Below are positions 1 through 6,270 of a stretch of 7,834 nucleotides of DNA, piece by piece. This DNA is from an uncultured bacterium (lineage in GTDB: Bacteria > Hydrogenedentota > Hydrogenedentia > Hydrogenedentales > SLHB01): assembly GCA_937928585.1 (NCBI GenBank), contig CALEZK010000205.1:1-7834 (forward strand), read 5' to 3'. The notes beneath the pieces were generated by a model, which saw only the letters and a program-made list of their open reading frames with translations, had not been told where the DNA came from and made no database searches. Position 1 is the first letter of the stretch. Every line of letters begins with the position of its first letter. Position numbers and translations under genes: made by a program.

Positions 1-2517
1 GAAGTTTCCAAGCAGTACGGTATTCGGCGTGAGTTCCTGGCGGTGGTACCACTCGTAGTAACCGCGATCCTTGGTGGTATACAGCGCGTGGAATTCGCCG
101 GCGCTGCGGAAGAACGGCGAGGACGGCGTTTCCATATAGTTATAGGAACCGTCAAACCCGAAGCCGATGCCTTCCTTGGTGGTCGGGAAAAGGCGATAGC
201 CAAGGCGGAAATCGGGGGACACGGCGAACTGTTGTCCGACGTTCAGGTAGTAGCCCAACTCCGCTTTGCGACCGCTGTCAAAGTCGAAACCCGCGGTGGG
301 CGTAGGCCCGCCCTGGTATGCCCAGCGCGGCCAATAGATCGGCGTCTTGGTATTGCCGATCTCGAGTTGCGCGCCTTTGCCGAGCATGCCGCCGCCGCCC
401 TGCAGTTGAAGGTCGCGCACGCGAATGCGGTAGTACTCGTGATCGCAGTCGCAGGTGGTGAGCCAGAGGTCTTTCCCCTGCCCTTTGTCTTCGCCTTCGA
501 CCTGGAGCTCTTCTCCGCCGAATCGAATCTGCCCTGCCTGGCCTTCGAGGTCGTACATCACGCCGGACTGCGTTTGGAAGTCGTAGATGACATGTTGCGC
601 GCGCAGGCGGCGCGTGGGCTCAATGATGTCGATGTTCTTTGCGTCGAGACTGCCGATGGACATGAGCTTGCGGGTCAGGTCGTCGTCGGAGTCGTCGAGA
701 CCGGTTAGTGGCGGCGGTGTGCGCAGCTTGGTGCTGCCGGGATAAATGATCGTGGTGATCTCGTCTGCAAATGCGGTGGACGGACCTTGCACAATTTCGA
801 CGTTGCCGCTTGCGAACAGTCGGCCGGATTTCGAATCGTACTCGATGTGATCCGCGGCGAACTCTACATCCGGCGCGCCAACAAGGCGGAAGCGGACGTT
901 GCCATCGGCCACGAGAGACCCGTCCGGATTCTGAATCATTTCATCGGCGTTTACGTCCAGGAATTCGTCGGCACTCGTTGGCGGCGTGAATCCGCCTTCG
1001 GCCGTGAGCCCGCTGGAGATGCCCTCGGTGACCGTTTGGCCGAGCGTGGTTTCGTTTGCCGCGCCGCTGCCGAGCGGCGAGATGTCCGGGCGCGCGCTGG
1101 GCGGTGCCAAGGGGTCGCCGGTCATGTCGGGCTGCGGTACGATGCCGCCGGGACGGATACGGCTCTTGCGTTCCGGCCCCGGTTTGGATTGCGAAGTCTT
1201 GGGCCGCTTTACGGCGTTGGCTTTTTCTTCGGCTTGTTGCGCCGTATCTTCTTCGGATTTTTCTTCCGTTACTTCCGGCGTCGTGGGTTCGGCAACGGGC
1301 TCGGGCGATGGCGCGGGCTCGACTGCGGCAGCCGGCTCTGGCGATTGTTCCACTGGCTCGGCGATCATCGGCGTTTCGGTTTCGACTGGCGCTGGCGCGG
1401 CTTCTACCACTTCGGGTTGCGCGGGGGCTGCTTGCGCAACGACGATGGGTTCCGGCTGTGGCGCGGGCGCTTCCGGCGTCGGCGGTGCAATCGGCTCCGG
1501 TTCGACCACGGCTTCCGGCGTGGGAGCGGGTTCTTCGGCCGGTGGCGCTGCGGGTGTTTCCACTGCGACAGGCTCGGGCGCGGGCATGGGCTGTGTTGGC
1601 GCAGCGGTTGCCAAGGCCATCACGGGCAGCTCGTTGCAGATCGCCCAGGTCTTTGATTTTGGCGAGAGCACGGCAAAACCATTTGCGCCCGCGGCAATGC
1701 CGCGAACATCGCCGGTGGCGGGCACCGATGCCGCTGGATTCAAGGACTCATCGCACACTTCGACGGCGGTTACGCCGAGGACGAAGATGCGTCCGCCATT
1801 CGCGGCGATATCGCGCGCTGCGATTGCGCGCTCGGCGGTGATTCGGCCCGCGGCACCGTCCACCACGAGCACGCGCTGCTTCGTGAGCACTGCAAACCGA
1901 TCACCTGAAAGCGCGGCGATCTTCGAAGGGCCATCGGCGAGCGGAATGGTGGACGTTGGCGTGTCTGACCCGCCTGCGTAGAGCAAGAGCGCGGCGGGCG
2001 CGCGCGTGGAAACGGCGAGCAGCGATTCCGATGCCGCAATGCCGCTGGGCACGCTGGCGACGCCGCCAATTGTAACGGGCGCGCTTGGATTGCCCGGATC
2101 GATCAGCGTGACGCTGTCGGAAAAACTATTCGCGACGGCGAACCCGCCACCGGGTAGCGCCGCAATTTCATCGGCGCCATCGCCGACACGCGCCTCGCCG
2201 ATGAGACTGAAATCGCTGATGCGAATGAGCGACACGGTTTTGGCGGAGCGGTTCACGCAGGCGAGCGTCGATCCATCAGATGCGAGCGCGCTTGCGCCTT
2301 TTCCAACGGCGACCCTTGCGGTGATGGCGCCATCGGATGGATTAATTTTCCAGACTTCATTCAAATCGTAGGCGGAGACAAACAGCGCGCCGCTGCTGTC
2401 GAGCACGGCATCGCGCAGGACTGCGTCGGCGGCATGTTCGACGAGCGCGGATTGCGCGAAGGCGCTTCCCGCGAGTGCGATGCTTAGTGCGAATCTATAG
2501 AAGCTGCGTAACAACAT
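1..2517 (-). CDS. LptD-like LPS-assembly outer-membrane protein with N-terminal beta-propeller fusion (3' end outside window)
   Basis: The frame is open for 839 codons from the ATG at 2517 to the window edge, so the C-terminus is missing. Seen in order: a signal peptide at residues 1-21 (likely cut AFA|Q); about 25-300, roughly 40-residue repeats of YVTN/NHL beta-propeller type (for example VAVGKGASALASDGSTLACV); about 301-485, a Pro/Ala/Glu-rich linker turning charged near 418-455; about 515-600, an OstA/LptA-like domain (DGNVRFRL, then VEFAADHIEYDSKSGRLFASGNVEI without its first two residues); from about 685, LptD features. These are TTCDCD with C689 and C691, then TPIYWPRW at 725-732, then alternating aromatic barrel strands. 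In the LptD family this protein inserts lipopolysaccharide into the outer leaflet with LptE. The start overlaps the upstream stop by one base (TAATG) and has AGGA five bases upstream. Known LptD proteins lack the propeller and linker; their role here is unknown. Assignment of the C-terminal half is fairly sure, of the propeller moderate. Confidence 0.82.
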   Translation of the reverse strand, partial: MLLRSFYRFALSIALAGSAFAQSALVEHAADAVLRDAVLDSSGALFVSAYDLNEVWKINPSDGAITARVAVGKGASALASDGSTLACVNRSAKTVSLIRISDFSLIGEARVGDGADEIAALPGGGFAVANSFSDSVTLIDPGNPSAPVTIGGVASVPSGIAASESLLAVSTRAPAALLLYAGGSDTPTSTIPLADGPSKIAALSGDRFAVLTKQRVLVVDGAAGRITAERAIAARDIAANGGRIFVLGVTAVEVCDESLNPAASVPATGDVRGIAAGANGFAVLSPKSKTWAICNELPVMALATAAPTQPMPAPEPVAVETPAAPPAEEPAPTPEAVVEPEPIAPPTPEAPAPQPEPIVVAQAAPAQPEVVEAAPAPVETETPMIAEPVEQSPEPAAAVEPAPSPEPVAEPTTPEVTEEKSEEDTAQQAEEKANAVKRPKTSQSKPGPERKSRIRPGGIVPQPDMTGDPLAPPSARPDISPLGSGAANETTLGQTVTEGISSGLTAEGGFTPPTSADEFLDVNADEMIQNPDGSLVADGNVRFRLVGAPDVEFAADHIEYDSKSGRLFASGNVEIVQGPSTAFADEITTIIYPGSTKLRTPPPLTGLDDSDDDLTRKLMSIGSLDAKNIDIIEPTRRLRAQHVIYDFQTQSGVMYDLEGQAGQIRFGGEELQVEGEDKGQGKDLWLTTCDCDHEYYRIRVRDLQLQGGGGMLGKGAQLEIGNTKTPIYWPRWAYQGGPTPTAGFDFDSGRKAELGYYLNVGQQFAVSPDFRLGYRLFPTTKEGIGFGFDGSYNYMETPSSPFFRSAGEFHALYTTKDRGYYEWYHRQELTPNTVLLGNF

Positions 2518-2846
2518 TATCTTCCTGGTAAGACGACCCAAAACGGTGCGACCGGCTTGCCGGCTTTGCCGCGTTCGGCTTCTTCCGGTGTTGGTGTGTG
2601 CTGCACAAGCGACTGCTTACGCGGGGCCGCGGGCTGTGGCTCGGGCGCGGCCGGCTGCTGTGGTTGCGTTTGTTGCTGCGGCTGCGGCGGCGCTGGCGCG
2701 GGTTGCGCAGGCGCGGCAGGTTCGGGCGATGGCGCGGGGGCTGCCTGCGCTTCACCGGGTTTCGCGAGGTCTTCTTCCTGTACACGCGGCTGTTGCGCGA
2801 AGGCTACGAGTGTGCCGATCAGGAAGAACAGAATAGTTTTCTTCAT
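2517..2846 (-). CDS. Small secreted Pro/Ala/Gln-rich protein of unknown function
   Basis: The product is 109 residues and I recognise no family. Residues 1-17 are a clear signal peptide (MKK, then a hydrophobic core, cut AFA|Q), with no lipobox cysteine. Residues 35-76 are almost entirely Pro, Ala, Gln and Glu (PAPSPEP and PQPQQQTQPQQP types) and are presumably disordered. A short C-terminal part with THTPEE-like character (HTPTPEEAERGK) ends in the hydrophobic segment PFWVVLPGR, which could be a docking tail. The ATG overlaps the kinase stop as ATGA, and the leader AAGGTGGAGGT supplies a strong ribosome binding site inside the kinase gene. Its stop overlaps the LptD-like start by one base, so the three genes are probably translated together. 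A structural or spacer role in the periplasm beside the LptD-like protein is inference. The composition resembles the linker of that protein, though this could be independent low complexity. Confidence 0.72.
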   Translation of the reverse strand: MKKTILFFLIGTLVAFAQQPRVQEEDLAKPGEAQAAPAPSPEPAAPAQPAPAPPQPQQQTQPQQPAAPEPQPAAPRKQSLVQHTPTPEEAERGKAGKPVAPFWVVLPGR

Positions 2847-3796
2847 ACGACCTCCACCTTCACTGGCACCCGTTCGATAAACGCGAGCGTTGCTTCAAGC
2901 GATTGAACCGCTTCCGCGCCGCCCATCGTCTGCACGGTCAAGGCGCCGACTGCATTCGCGAGTTGCACGGAGCGCGCGAGTTCCCACCCCTGTGTATAAC
3001 CGTAGACAAACGCGCCGCACGCGGCATCCCCCGCACCGGTGGTGTCCACTACTTCCACTTTATGCGCGGGAACGCGCAAACGCTCGACGGTGCTTTTCAC
3101 GAACATACCGTCTTCGCCGAGTTTGATCACCGCGATGTCGGGTCCGCGATCAAGGTAGAAATCGGCGATGGCTTCGGGGTCGCGCTTGCCTGTGTACTTT
3201 CGCGCCTCTTCGAGGCTTGACATCACGACATCGAGATAAGGCAACGCCGCTTCGATCCTTGGAAACCAGACATCAACGCCATCGTAGCATGTATCGACGG
3301 ACGTGGTCAGCCCCATATTTTTTGCGCGCTCGAGTATGCGGGCGATGGGCGGGCCATCAAGCCCCGGCGTGACGGCAGGGCCGCCCCAATGGACGTGTTT
3401 CGCGCCGCGAAATTTTTCCGTGTTGACGTCGCCCTCCCGCAGTGTGCGGGCGCAACCGGGATGATGGAGAAAAGTGCGTTCGCCGTCCTTGCCGACGAGT
3501 ACGACTGTGGCGGGCGTGCCCTCGTCCGCCGAGCGGGCGAGGTGATCGGTGTTAACGCCGAACCGCTGCAAGGCACCGGCGCAGTAATCGCCGAATCCGT
3601 CGTTGCCAAGTTTACCCATGAATCCGACGGAACCGCCGAGCTTTGCTATGACGGCGGCGGCGACACCGGCAAGCCCGCCGAGATGGATTTCGAGGGTGGG
3701 GACGAGTTCGAGTTTACCTCGGGGAGGGAATGCTTCGACGGGACGTACCATGACATCGGCACATGCCAATCCCAGGCAAATCACATCAACGGCCAT
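2843..3796 (-). CDS. PfkB-family carbohydrate kinase (ribokinase fold)
   Basis: The 317-residue product matches the usual length of PfkB/ribokinase enzymes, which move the gamma-phosphate of ATP to a sugar hydroxyl in the cytoplasm. Seen: an N-terminal strand with GLACADVMVRP (residues 9-19), where D14 is at the usual sugar-contact position; GKLGNDGFGDY at 61-71; and the signature DTTGAGDAACGAF from 251, with D257 as expected catalytic base and GAG as the anion hole. The first PfkB signature is altered. The usual GGxxxNxA reads GGLAGVAA at 40-47, with Val45 in place of the conserved substrate-binding Asn. The substrate cannot be read from sequence; a nucleoside or an unusual sugar is possible. 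The gene heads an operon with the secreted proline-rich protein and the LptD-like gene, so a link to envelope sugar metabolism is plausible but only inferred. GGGGGTGG lies just upstream of the ATG. Confidence 0.9.
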   Translation of the reverse strand: MAVDVICLGLACADVMVRPVEAFPPRGKLELVPTLEIHLGGLAGVAAAVIAKLGGSVGFMGKLGNDGFGDYCAGALQRFGVNTDHLARSADEGTPATVVLVGKDGERTFLHHPGCARTLREGDVNTEKFRGAKHVHWGGPAVTPGLDGPPIARILERAKNMGLTTSVDTCYDGVDVWFPRIEAALPYLDVVMSSLEEARKYTGKRDPEAIADFYLDRGPDIAVIKLGEDGMFVKSTVERLRVPAHKVEVVDTTGAGDAACGAFVYGYTQGWELARSVQLANAVGALTVQTMGGAEAVQSLEATLAFIERVPVKVEVV

Positions 3797-3853
3797 GAAC
3801 CACCCCCGCGCGGGCCCTTTCGACGACCCGGCTCAATCATTCCAACCCACTGC

Positions 3854-3881
3854 AGTATAGAGACTTACCGCGATTTCAAAA
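3854..3881 (-). promoter_or_regulatory. Candidate sigma70-type promoter for the kinase operon (proximal)
   Basis: On the minus strand a TATACT -10 box (3859-3854) lies 16 bases after TTTTGA (3881-3876), a weak -35. The -10 is about 58 bases before the kinase ATG. The -10 is good and the -35 is poor; called by eye only. Confidence 0.4.
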
Positions 3882-3907
3882 CCAGACGCAATAGAGTCTT
3901 GACAACG

Positions 3908-3936
3908 AGTATAGCACGATAGGCCCCCTACCGCAA
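3908..3936 (-). promoter_or_regulatory. Candidate sigma70-type promoter for the kinase operon (distal)
   Basis: A second TATACT on the minus strand (3913-3908) is preceded, with 17-base spacing, by TTGCGG (3936-3931). It shares CTATACT with the proximal candidate 54 bases away, so the operon may have two start sites or only one of these may be used. The -35 overlaps one arm of the 9-bp inverted repeat described for 3928-4005. Confidence 0.35.
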
Positions 3937-4005
3937 CGCATGCCGCAACATCAGCCCCAATATGTTGTAGGTAATGGACTGAATTGCGGTAGAAAACTAC
4001 CATTA
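3928..4005. promoter_or_regulatory. Interlocking inverted repeats in the divergent region upstream of queC
   Basis: The 326 bases between the kinase and queC hold no convincing gene. Three inverted-repeat pairings can be read. CTACCGCAA (3928-3936) pairs perfectly with TTGCGGTAG (3984-3992). GGTAG (3988-3992) pairs with CTACC (3997-4001) around an AAAA loop. TAATGG (3972-3977) pairs with CCATTA (4000-4005). The pairings share bases and so exclude one another, as in attenuators or operator sites. A direct repeat CCGCAAC occurs at 3931 and 3943. The region could be a regulator binding site or part of a queC leader RNA. It does not match a preQ1 riboswitch I can recognise. Downstream, CATAAT at 4068-4073 is a possible -10 for queC, without a good -35. 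Confidence 0.35.
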
Positions 4006-4122
4006 ACCGGAATATCTTGTGTAACGCGCGTCATTCGCCAGATTTCGCTCGGTCTTGCTAATGCGGGCATAATGTGCCGGTGGTAGACTTTTGGTTTTGA
4101 CTTGGTAAGGGACTAATTTGAG

Positions 4123-4815
4123 ATGGCAACTATTCAATCGTCCGGCGCGGTGGTGCTCTTGAGCGGTGGCGTGGATTCGTCGGTGCTGCTGCACTATGTG
4201 GCGCGGAAACTTGGGCGCGCGCCGATTCATGCGCTGAGTTTTAACTACGGGCAGCGACACGCGAAGGAACTGGAATGTGCGGAGTGGCAGGCAGATGCGG
4301 TCGAGGCGGCGGCGCATCGCGTGTTGGATGTGACTTTTTTGGGTGACGTGGTGAAAGGCGCATCGGCGCTGGTGGCCGGCGGAAAGACAGTGCCGGACAT
4401 GACGTCGCTTTCGGATTCGCAGTTGGATCAACCCCCGACATATGTGCCGAATCGAAATATGGTGTTGTTGTCGATCGCGGCGGCGTATGCGGAATCGCAT
4501 GGCATTCGCGATGTGTATTACGGCGCGCAGGCGCTGGATGAATATGGCTACTGGGATTGCACGACGGAATTTCTTCGTCGGATTAACGGCACGCTGGCGT
4601 TGAACCGTCGTGATGCGATTGCGGTGAGCGCGCCATTTATTGATCAGAAGAAAGTGGAGTCGGTGCGGTTGGGCGCGGAGCTGGGCGTGAATTTTGGGTA
4701 TACGTGGTCGTGTTATCGAGGCGGCGAAAAAGCGTGTGGGAAGTGTCCGACTTGTGTGGAACGATTGAAGGCGTTTGCGGAAGCGGGGGTTGTGGATCCG
4801 TTGGCGTATGAGTGA
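4123..4815 (+). CDS. queC: 7-cyano-7-deazaguanine synthase QueC
   Basis: QueC converts 7-carboxy-7-deazaguanine to preQ0 using ATP and ammonia, in the cytoplasmic route to queuosine in tRNA. The 230-residue product has the usual length. The PP-loop SGGVDS at residues 14-19 binds ATP. NYGQRH follows at about 41-46, and the segment VPNRNM lies mid-protein. The C-terminal zinc site is complete: C197, C205, C208 and C211 in SCYRGGEKACGKCPTC. AAGGGA (4107-4112) lies ten bases before the ATG. The gene is first of a plus-strand run. The gene for the next pathway step, queF, is 1.5 kb downstream beyond two unrelated-looking genes; queD and queE are not in the window. The synthase can also feed preQ0 into archaeosine-like DNA modification in some bacteria, but no such genes are visible here. 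Confidence 0.97.
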   Translation: MATIQSSGAVVLLSGGVDSSVLLHYVARKLGRAPIHALSFNYGQRHAKELECAEWQADAVEAAAHRVLDVTFLGDVVKGASALVAGGKTVPDMTSLSDSQLDQPPTYVPNRNMVLLSIAAAYAESHGIRDVYYGAQALDEYGYWDCTTEFLRRINGTLALNRRDAIAVSAPFIDQKKVESVRLGAELGVNFGYTWSCYRGGEKACGKCPTCVERLKAFAEAGVVDPLAYE

Positions 4816-4820
4816 GGTTT

Positions 4821-4839
4821 CGCGCAACGTTGTTGCGCG
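4821..4839 (+). terminator. Strong hairpin just after queC (possible terminator or attenuator)
   Basis: CGCGCAAC and GTTGCGCG form a perfect 8-bp stem around the loop GTT, beginning five bases after the queC stop. No U-run follows (GCTAGATG), so it is not a standard intrinsic terminator. It may instead protect the queC 3' end or reduce read-through into the dehydrogenase gene 45 bases downstream. Confidence 0.4.
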
Positions 4840-4872
4840 GCTAGATGGGACGCTCGCCCTACCCGGGTGAAT

Positions 4873-4877
4873 GGGGG
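4873..4877 (+). promoter_or_regulatory. Ribosome binding site that decides the dehydrogenase start
   Basis: GGGGG (with following TG) lies six bases before the ATG at 4884. The alternative upstream ATG at 4845 has no purine-rich leader, follows the hairpin directly, and would add 13 residues not expected in front of the Rossmann strand. This supports 4884. Confidence 0.55.
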
Positions 4878-4883
4878 TGTTTG

Positions 4884-5714
4884 ATGCTCGTGAATCAGAC
4901 TGTGTTGATTACCGGTTGTTCGACGGGTATTGGGCGTTCATTGGCGGAGGAGTTTGCCGGGCGGGGACATCGGGTTGTGGCGACGGCGCGGAAGCCGGAG
5001 ACGTTGGATACGCTGCGAGGGGAATCGATAGTCCGGCTTGCGCTGGATGTAAACGATCCGGAATCGGTGGCGCGTGCGGTAGATGACGCTATTGCCGCGG
5101 TTGGGCACATCGACATGCTGGTGAACAATGCCGGGTATGGGCAGATGGGGCCGATTATCGATCTTTCCGCGGAACAGATTCGCGATCAGTTGGAAACGAA
5201 TGTTGTCGGTTTGGTTGGGATGATGCAGGCGGTTGCGCCGCACATGATCGCGCGGAAGCGCGGGCGCATCGTGAATGTGGGGAGCATTTCGGGAATCCTT
5301 ACGACGCCGTTTGCGGGTATCTATTGCGCCTCGAAGGCGGCGGTGCATTCTATCTCGGAAGCGGCGCGCATGGAGCTTGCGCCATTCGGCATTGACGTGA
5401 TCATGGTGCAACCCGGTGGCGTGCTTTCACGCTTCGGCGAGACGGCGTCAGAACGCGTTGATCTAAAGCCAGATTCGCCGTATCAACGTTTTGCAAAAGG
5501 TATCGCGGCGCGGGCAAGGGCATCGCAGTCGAACGGCACGCCATCGGAGATTGTTGCGAAGCAGATTGTGGACGCGGTGACGCGGGATGCGGCGCCCGCG
5601 GTTGTGCGCGTGGGACACGGCGGCCAGCTTTATCCGGCGTTGAAACGGTTGTTGCCAACGCGGAGAATCGATGCGATGCTGATGAAGCGTTTTGGTTTGT
5701 TAAGCACGCGGTAA
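4884..5714 (+). CDS. Classical short-chain dehydrogenase/reductase (SDR)
   Basis: The 276-residue product is an NAD(P)-dependent cytoplasmic oxidoreductase of the classical SDR type. Numbering from the ATG at 4884, the cofactor motif TGCSTGIG is at 10-17, NNAG at 81-84, and the tetrad is N106, S134, Y147 and K151 (YCASK). Arg36 after the second strand (VVATARK) suggests preference for NADP(H). The C-terminal part (GHGGQLYPALKRLLPTRRID) resembles SDRs annotated only as general oxidoreductases, so the substrate is unknown. It lies 68 bases after queC and 17 bases before the ABM-fold gene, and those two are likely co-transcribed. No known step of queuosine synthesis uses an SDR. The neighbourhood therefore suggests either chance linkage or an unrecognised accessory role. 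Codons are strongly G/T-ending, like queC. Confidence 0.93.
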   Translation: MLVNQTVLITGCSTGIGRSLAEEFAGRGHRVVATARKPETLDTLRGESIVRLALDVNDPESVARAVDDAIAAVGHIDMLVNNAGYGQMGPIIDLSAEQIRDQLETNVVGLVGMMQAVAPHMIARKRGRIVNVGSISGILTTPFAGIYCASKAAVHSISEAARMELAPFGIDVIMVQPGGVLSRFGETASERVDLKPDSPYQRFAKGIAARARASQSNGTPSEIVAKQIVDAVTRDAAPAVVRVGHGGQLYPALKRLLPTRRIDAMLMKRFGLLSTR

Positions 5715-5731
5715 TTGGGAGATCGGTTTTC

Positions 5732-6037
5732 ATGTTGGTTGTTCATGTTCATGTGCAGGTGAAGCCGGGCTGCGCGGACGCGTTTCGCGAGGCGACCATT
5801 GAGAATGCACGGCAGAGCGTGCAGGAACCGGGAATCGCGCGGTTTGATGTGATTCAGCAGCAGGATGATCCGGAGCGATTTGTGTTGGTGGAGGTATATC
5901 GCACGGTGGAGGATCCTGCGCGGCACAAGGAAACCGCGCACTACGCGACGTGGCGGGATACGGTGGAGCCGATGATGGCGACGGCACGGAAAAGCGTGAA
6001 GTATTCCAATTGTTTTCCGGACGATGGTGGTTGGTGA
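5732..6037 (+). CDS. Small ABM-domain (antibiotic biosynthesis monooxygenase fold) protein, LsrG/YgiN-like
   Basis: The 101-residue product fits the dimeric ferredoxin-like ABM fold. Seen: an N-terminal strand MLVVHVHVQVKPG, SVQEPGIARFDVIQ (29-42), the strand RFVLVEVYRT (49-58), then HKETAHYATW (65-74) with H65 and H70, and a final strand before the stop. The layout resembles E. coli LsrG (RFDVLQ, then HK-T-HY), an isomerase of phosphorylated autoinducer-2, and more broadly quinol monooxygenases of the YgiN group. These families share fold but not reaction, so the function stays open. GGGAGA (5717-5722) lies nine bases before the ATG, and the preceding dehydrogenase stop is 17 bases upstream, which points to one transcript. 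An SDR paired with an ABM protein would suit sequential oxidation or clearance of a small carbonyl or quinone compound; this is inference. Its stop codon lies within the first repeat unit. Confidence 0.88.
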   Translation: MLVVHVHVQVKPGCADAFREATIENARQSVQEPGIARFDVIQQQDDPERFVLVEVYRTVEDPARHKETAHYATWRDTVEPMMATARKSVKYSNCFPDDGGW

Positions 6038-6223
6038 TTGTGAAACGGGACAGCCACCCGCGCGTTTGTGTTTCGTCGCGATGGTGAGGACTTCGGGGCG
6101 CGGGTGACAGTCCCGAAGGCGGATGGTAGTGATTGGGAAACGGGACAGCCACCCGCGCGTTTGTGTTTCGTCGTGATGGTGAGGACTTCGGGGCGCGGGT
6201 GACAGTCCCGGAGGCGGATGGCG
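6034..6223 (+). repeat. Two tandem 95-bp palindromic repeat units (REP/BIME-like)
   Basis: Unit 1 is 6034-6128 and unit 2 is 6129-6223. They differ at three positions (6041/6136, 6079/6174, 6116/6211) over the first 93 bases. Each unit holds an imperfect inverted repeat: in unit 1 the arm CGGGACAGCCACCCGCGC (6046-6063) pairs with GCGCGGGTGACAGTCCCG (6098-6115), with two mismatches and a 34-base loop. Unit 2 has the same arms 95 bases further on. The stretch GATGG appears before unit 1 and at the end of both units, which may mark the repeat joint. The pair fills almost all of the gap between the ABM gene and queF. The form fits extragenic palindromic repeats mobilised by REP-associated transposases, but none is in the window. 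Confidence 0.85.
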
Positions 6224-6257
6224 GCGGTTGGTTCGGGTTTTGGCGGATTAATTCTTT

Positions 6258-6264
6258 GGAGAGG
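6258..6264 (+). promoter_or_regulatory. Ribosome binding site that decides the queF start
   Basis: GGAGAGG lies six bases before the ATG at 6271. The frame is open upstream to an ATG at 6133, but that extension would translate almost the whole second repeat unit, so 6271 is preferred. Confidence 0.8.
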
Positions 6265-6270
6265 TTGATT

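Noticed and set aside
43..1981. Long plus-strand open frames at 43-708, 787-1656 and 986-1981
   Set aside because: They lie opposite the LptD-like gene, have composition driven by GC-rich codons (runs of Gly, Arg, Ser or Ala) and show no domain. The minus-strand frame has a signal peptide, propeller repeats and LptD motifs.
2546..2906. Plus-strand frames opposite the small proline-rich gene
   Set aside because: They are Arg/Leu- or Cys/Gly-rich complements of Pro/Ala/Gln codons, without leader or family features.
3899..3904. Perfect TTGACA on the plus strand as a -35 for queC
   Set aside because: At 15 to 18 bases downstream there is only GC-rich sequence with no -10 box, and it is over 200 bases from the gene.
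4006..4122. preQ1 riboswitch before queC
   Set aside because: I see no aptamer-like stem, A-rich pairing tail or sequestered ribosome binding site matching the known preQ1 classes.
4003..4827. A 274-codon minus-strand frame opposite queC
   Set aside because: It is rich in Arg and His with no recognisable motif. QueC on the other strand has all catalytic and zinc residues.
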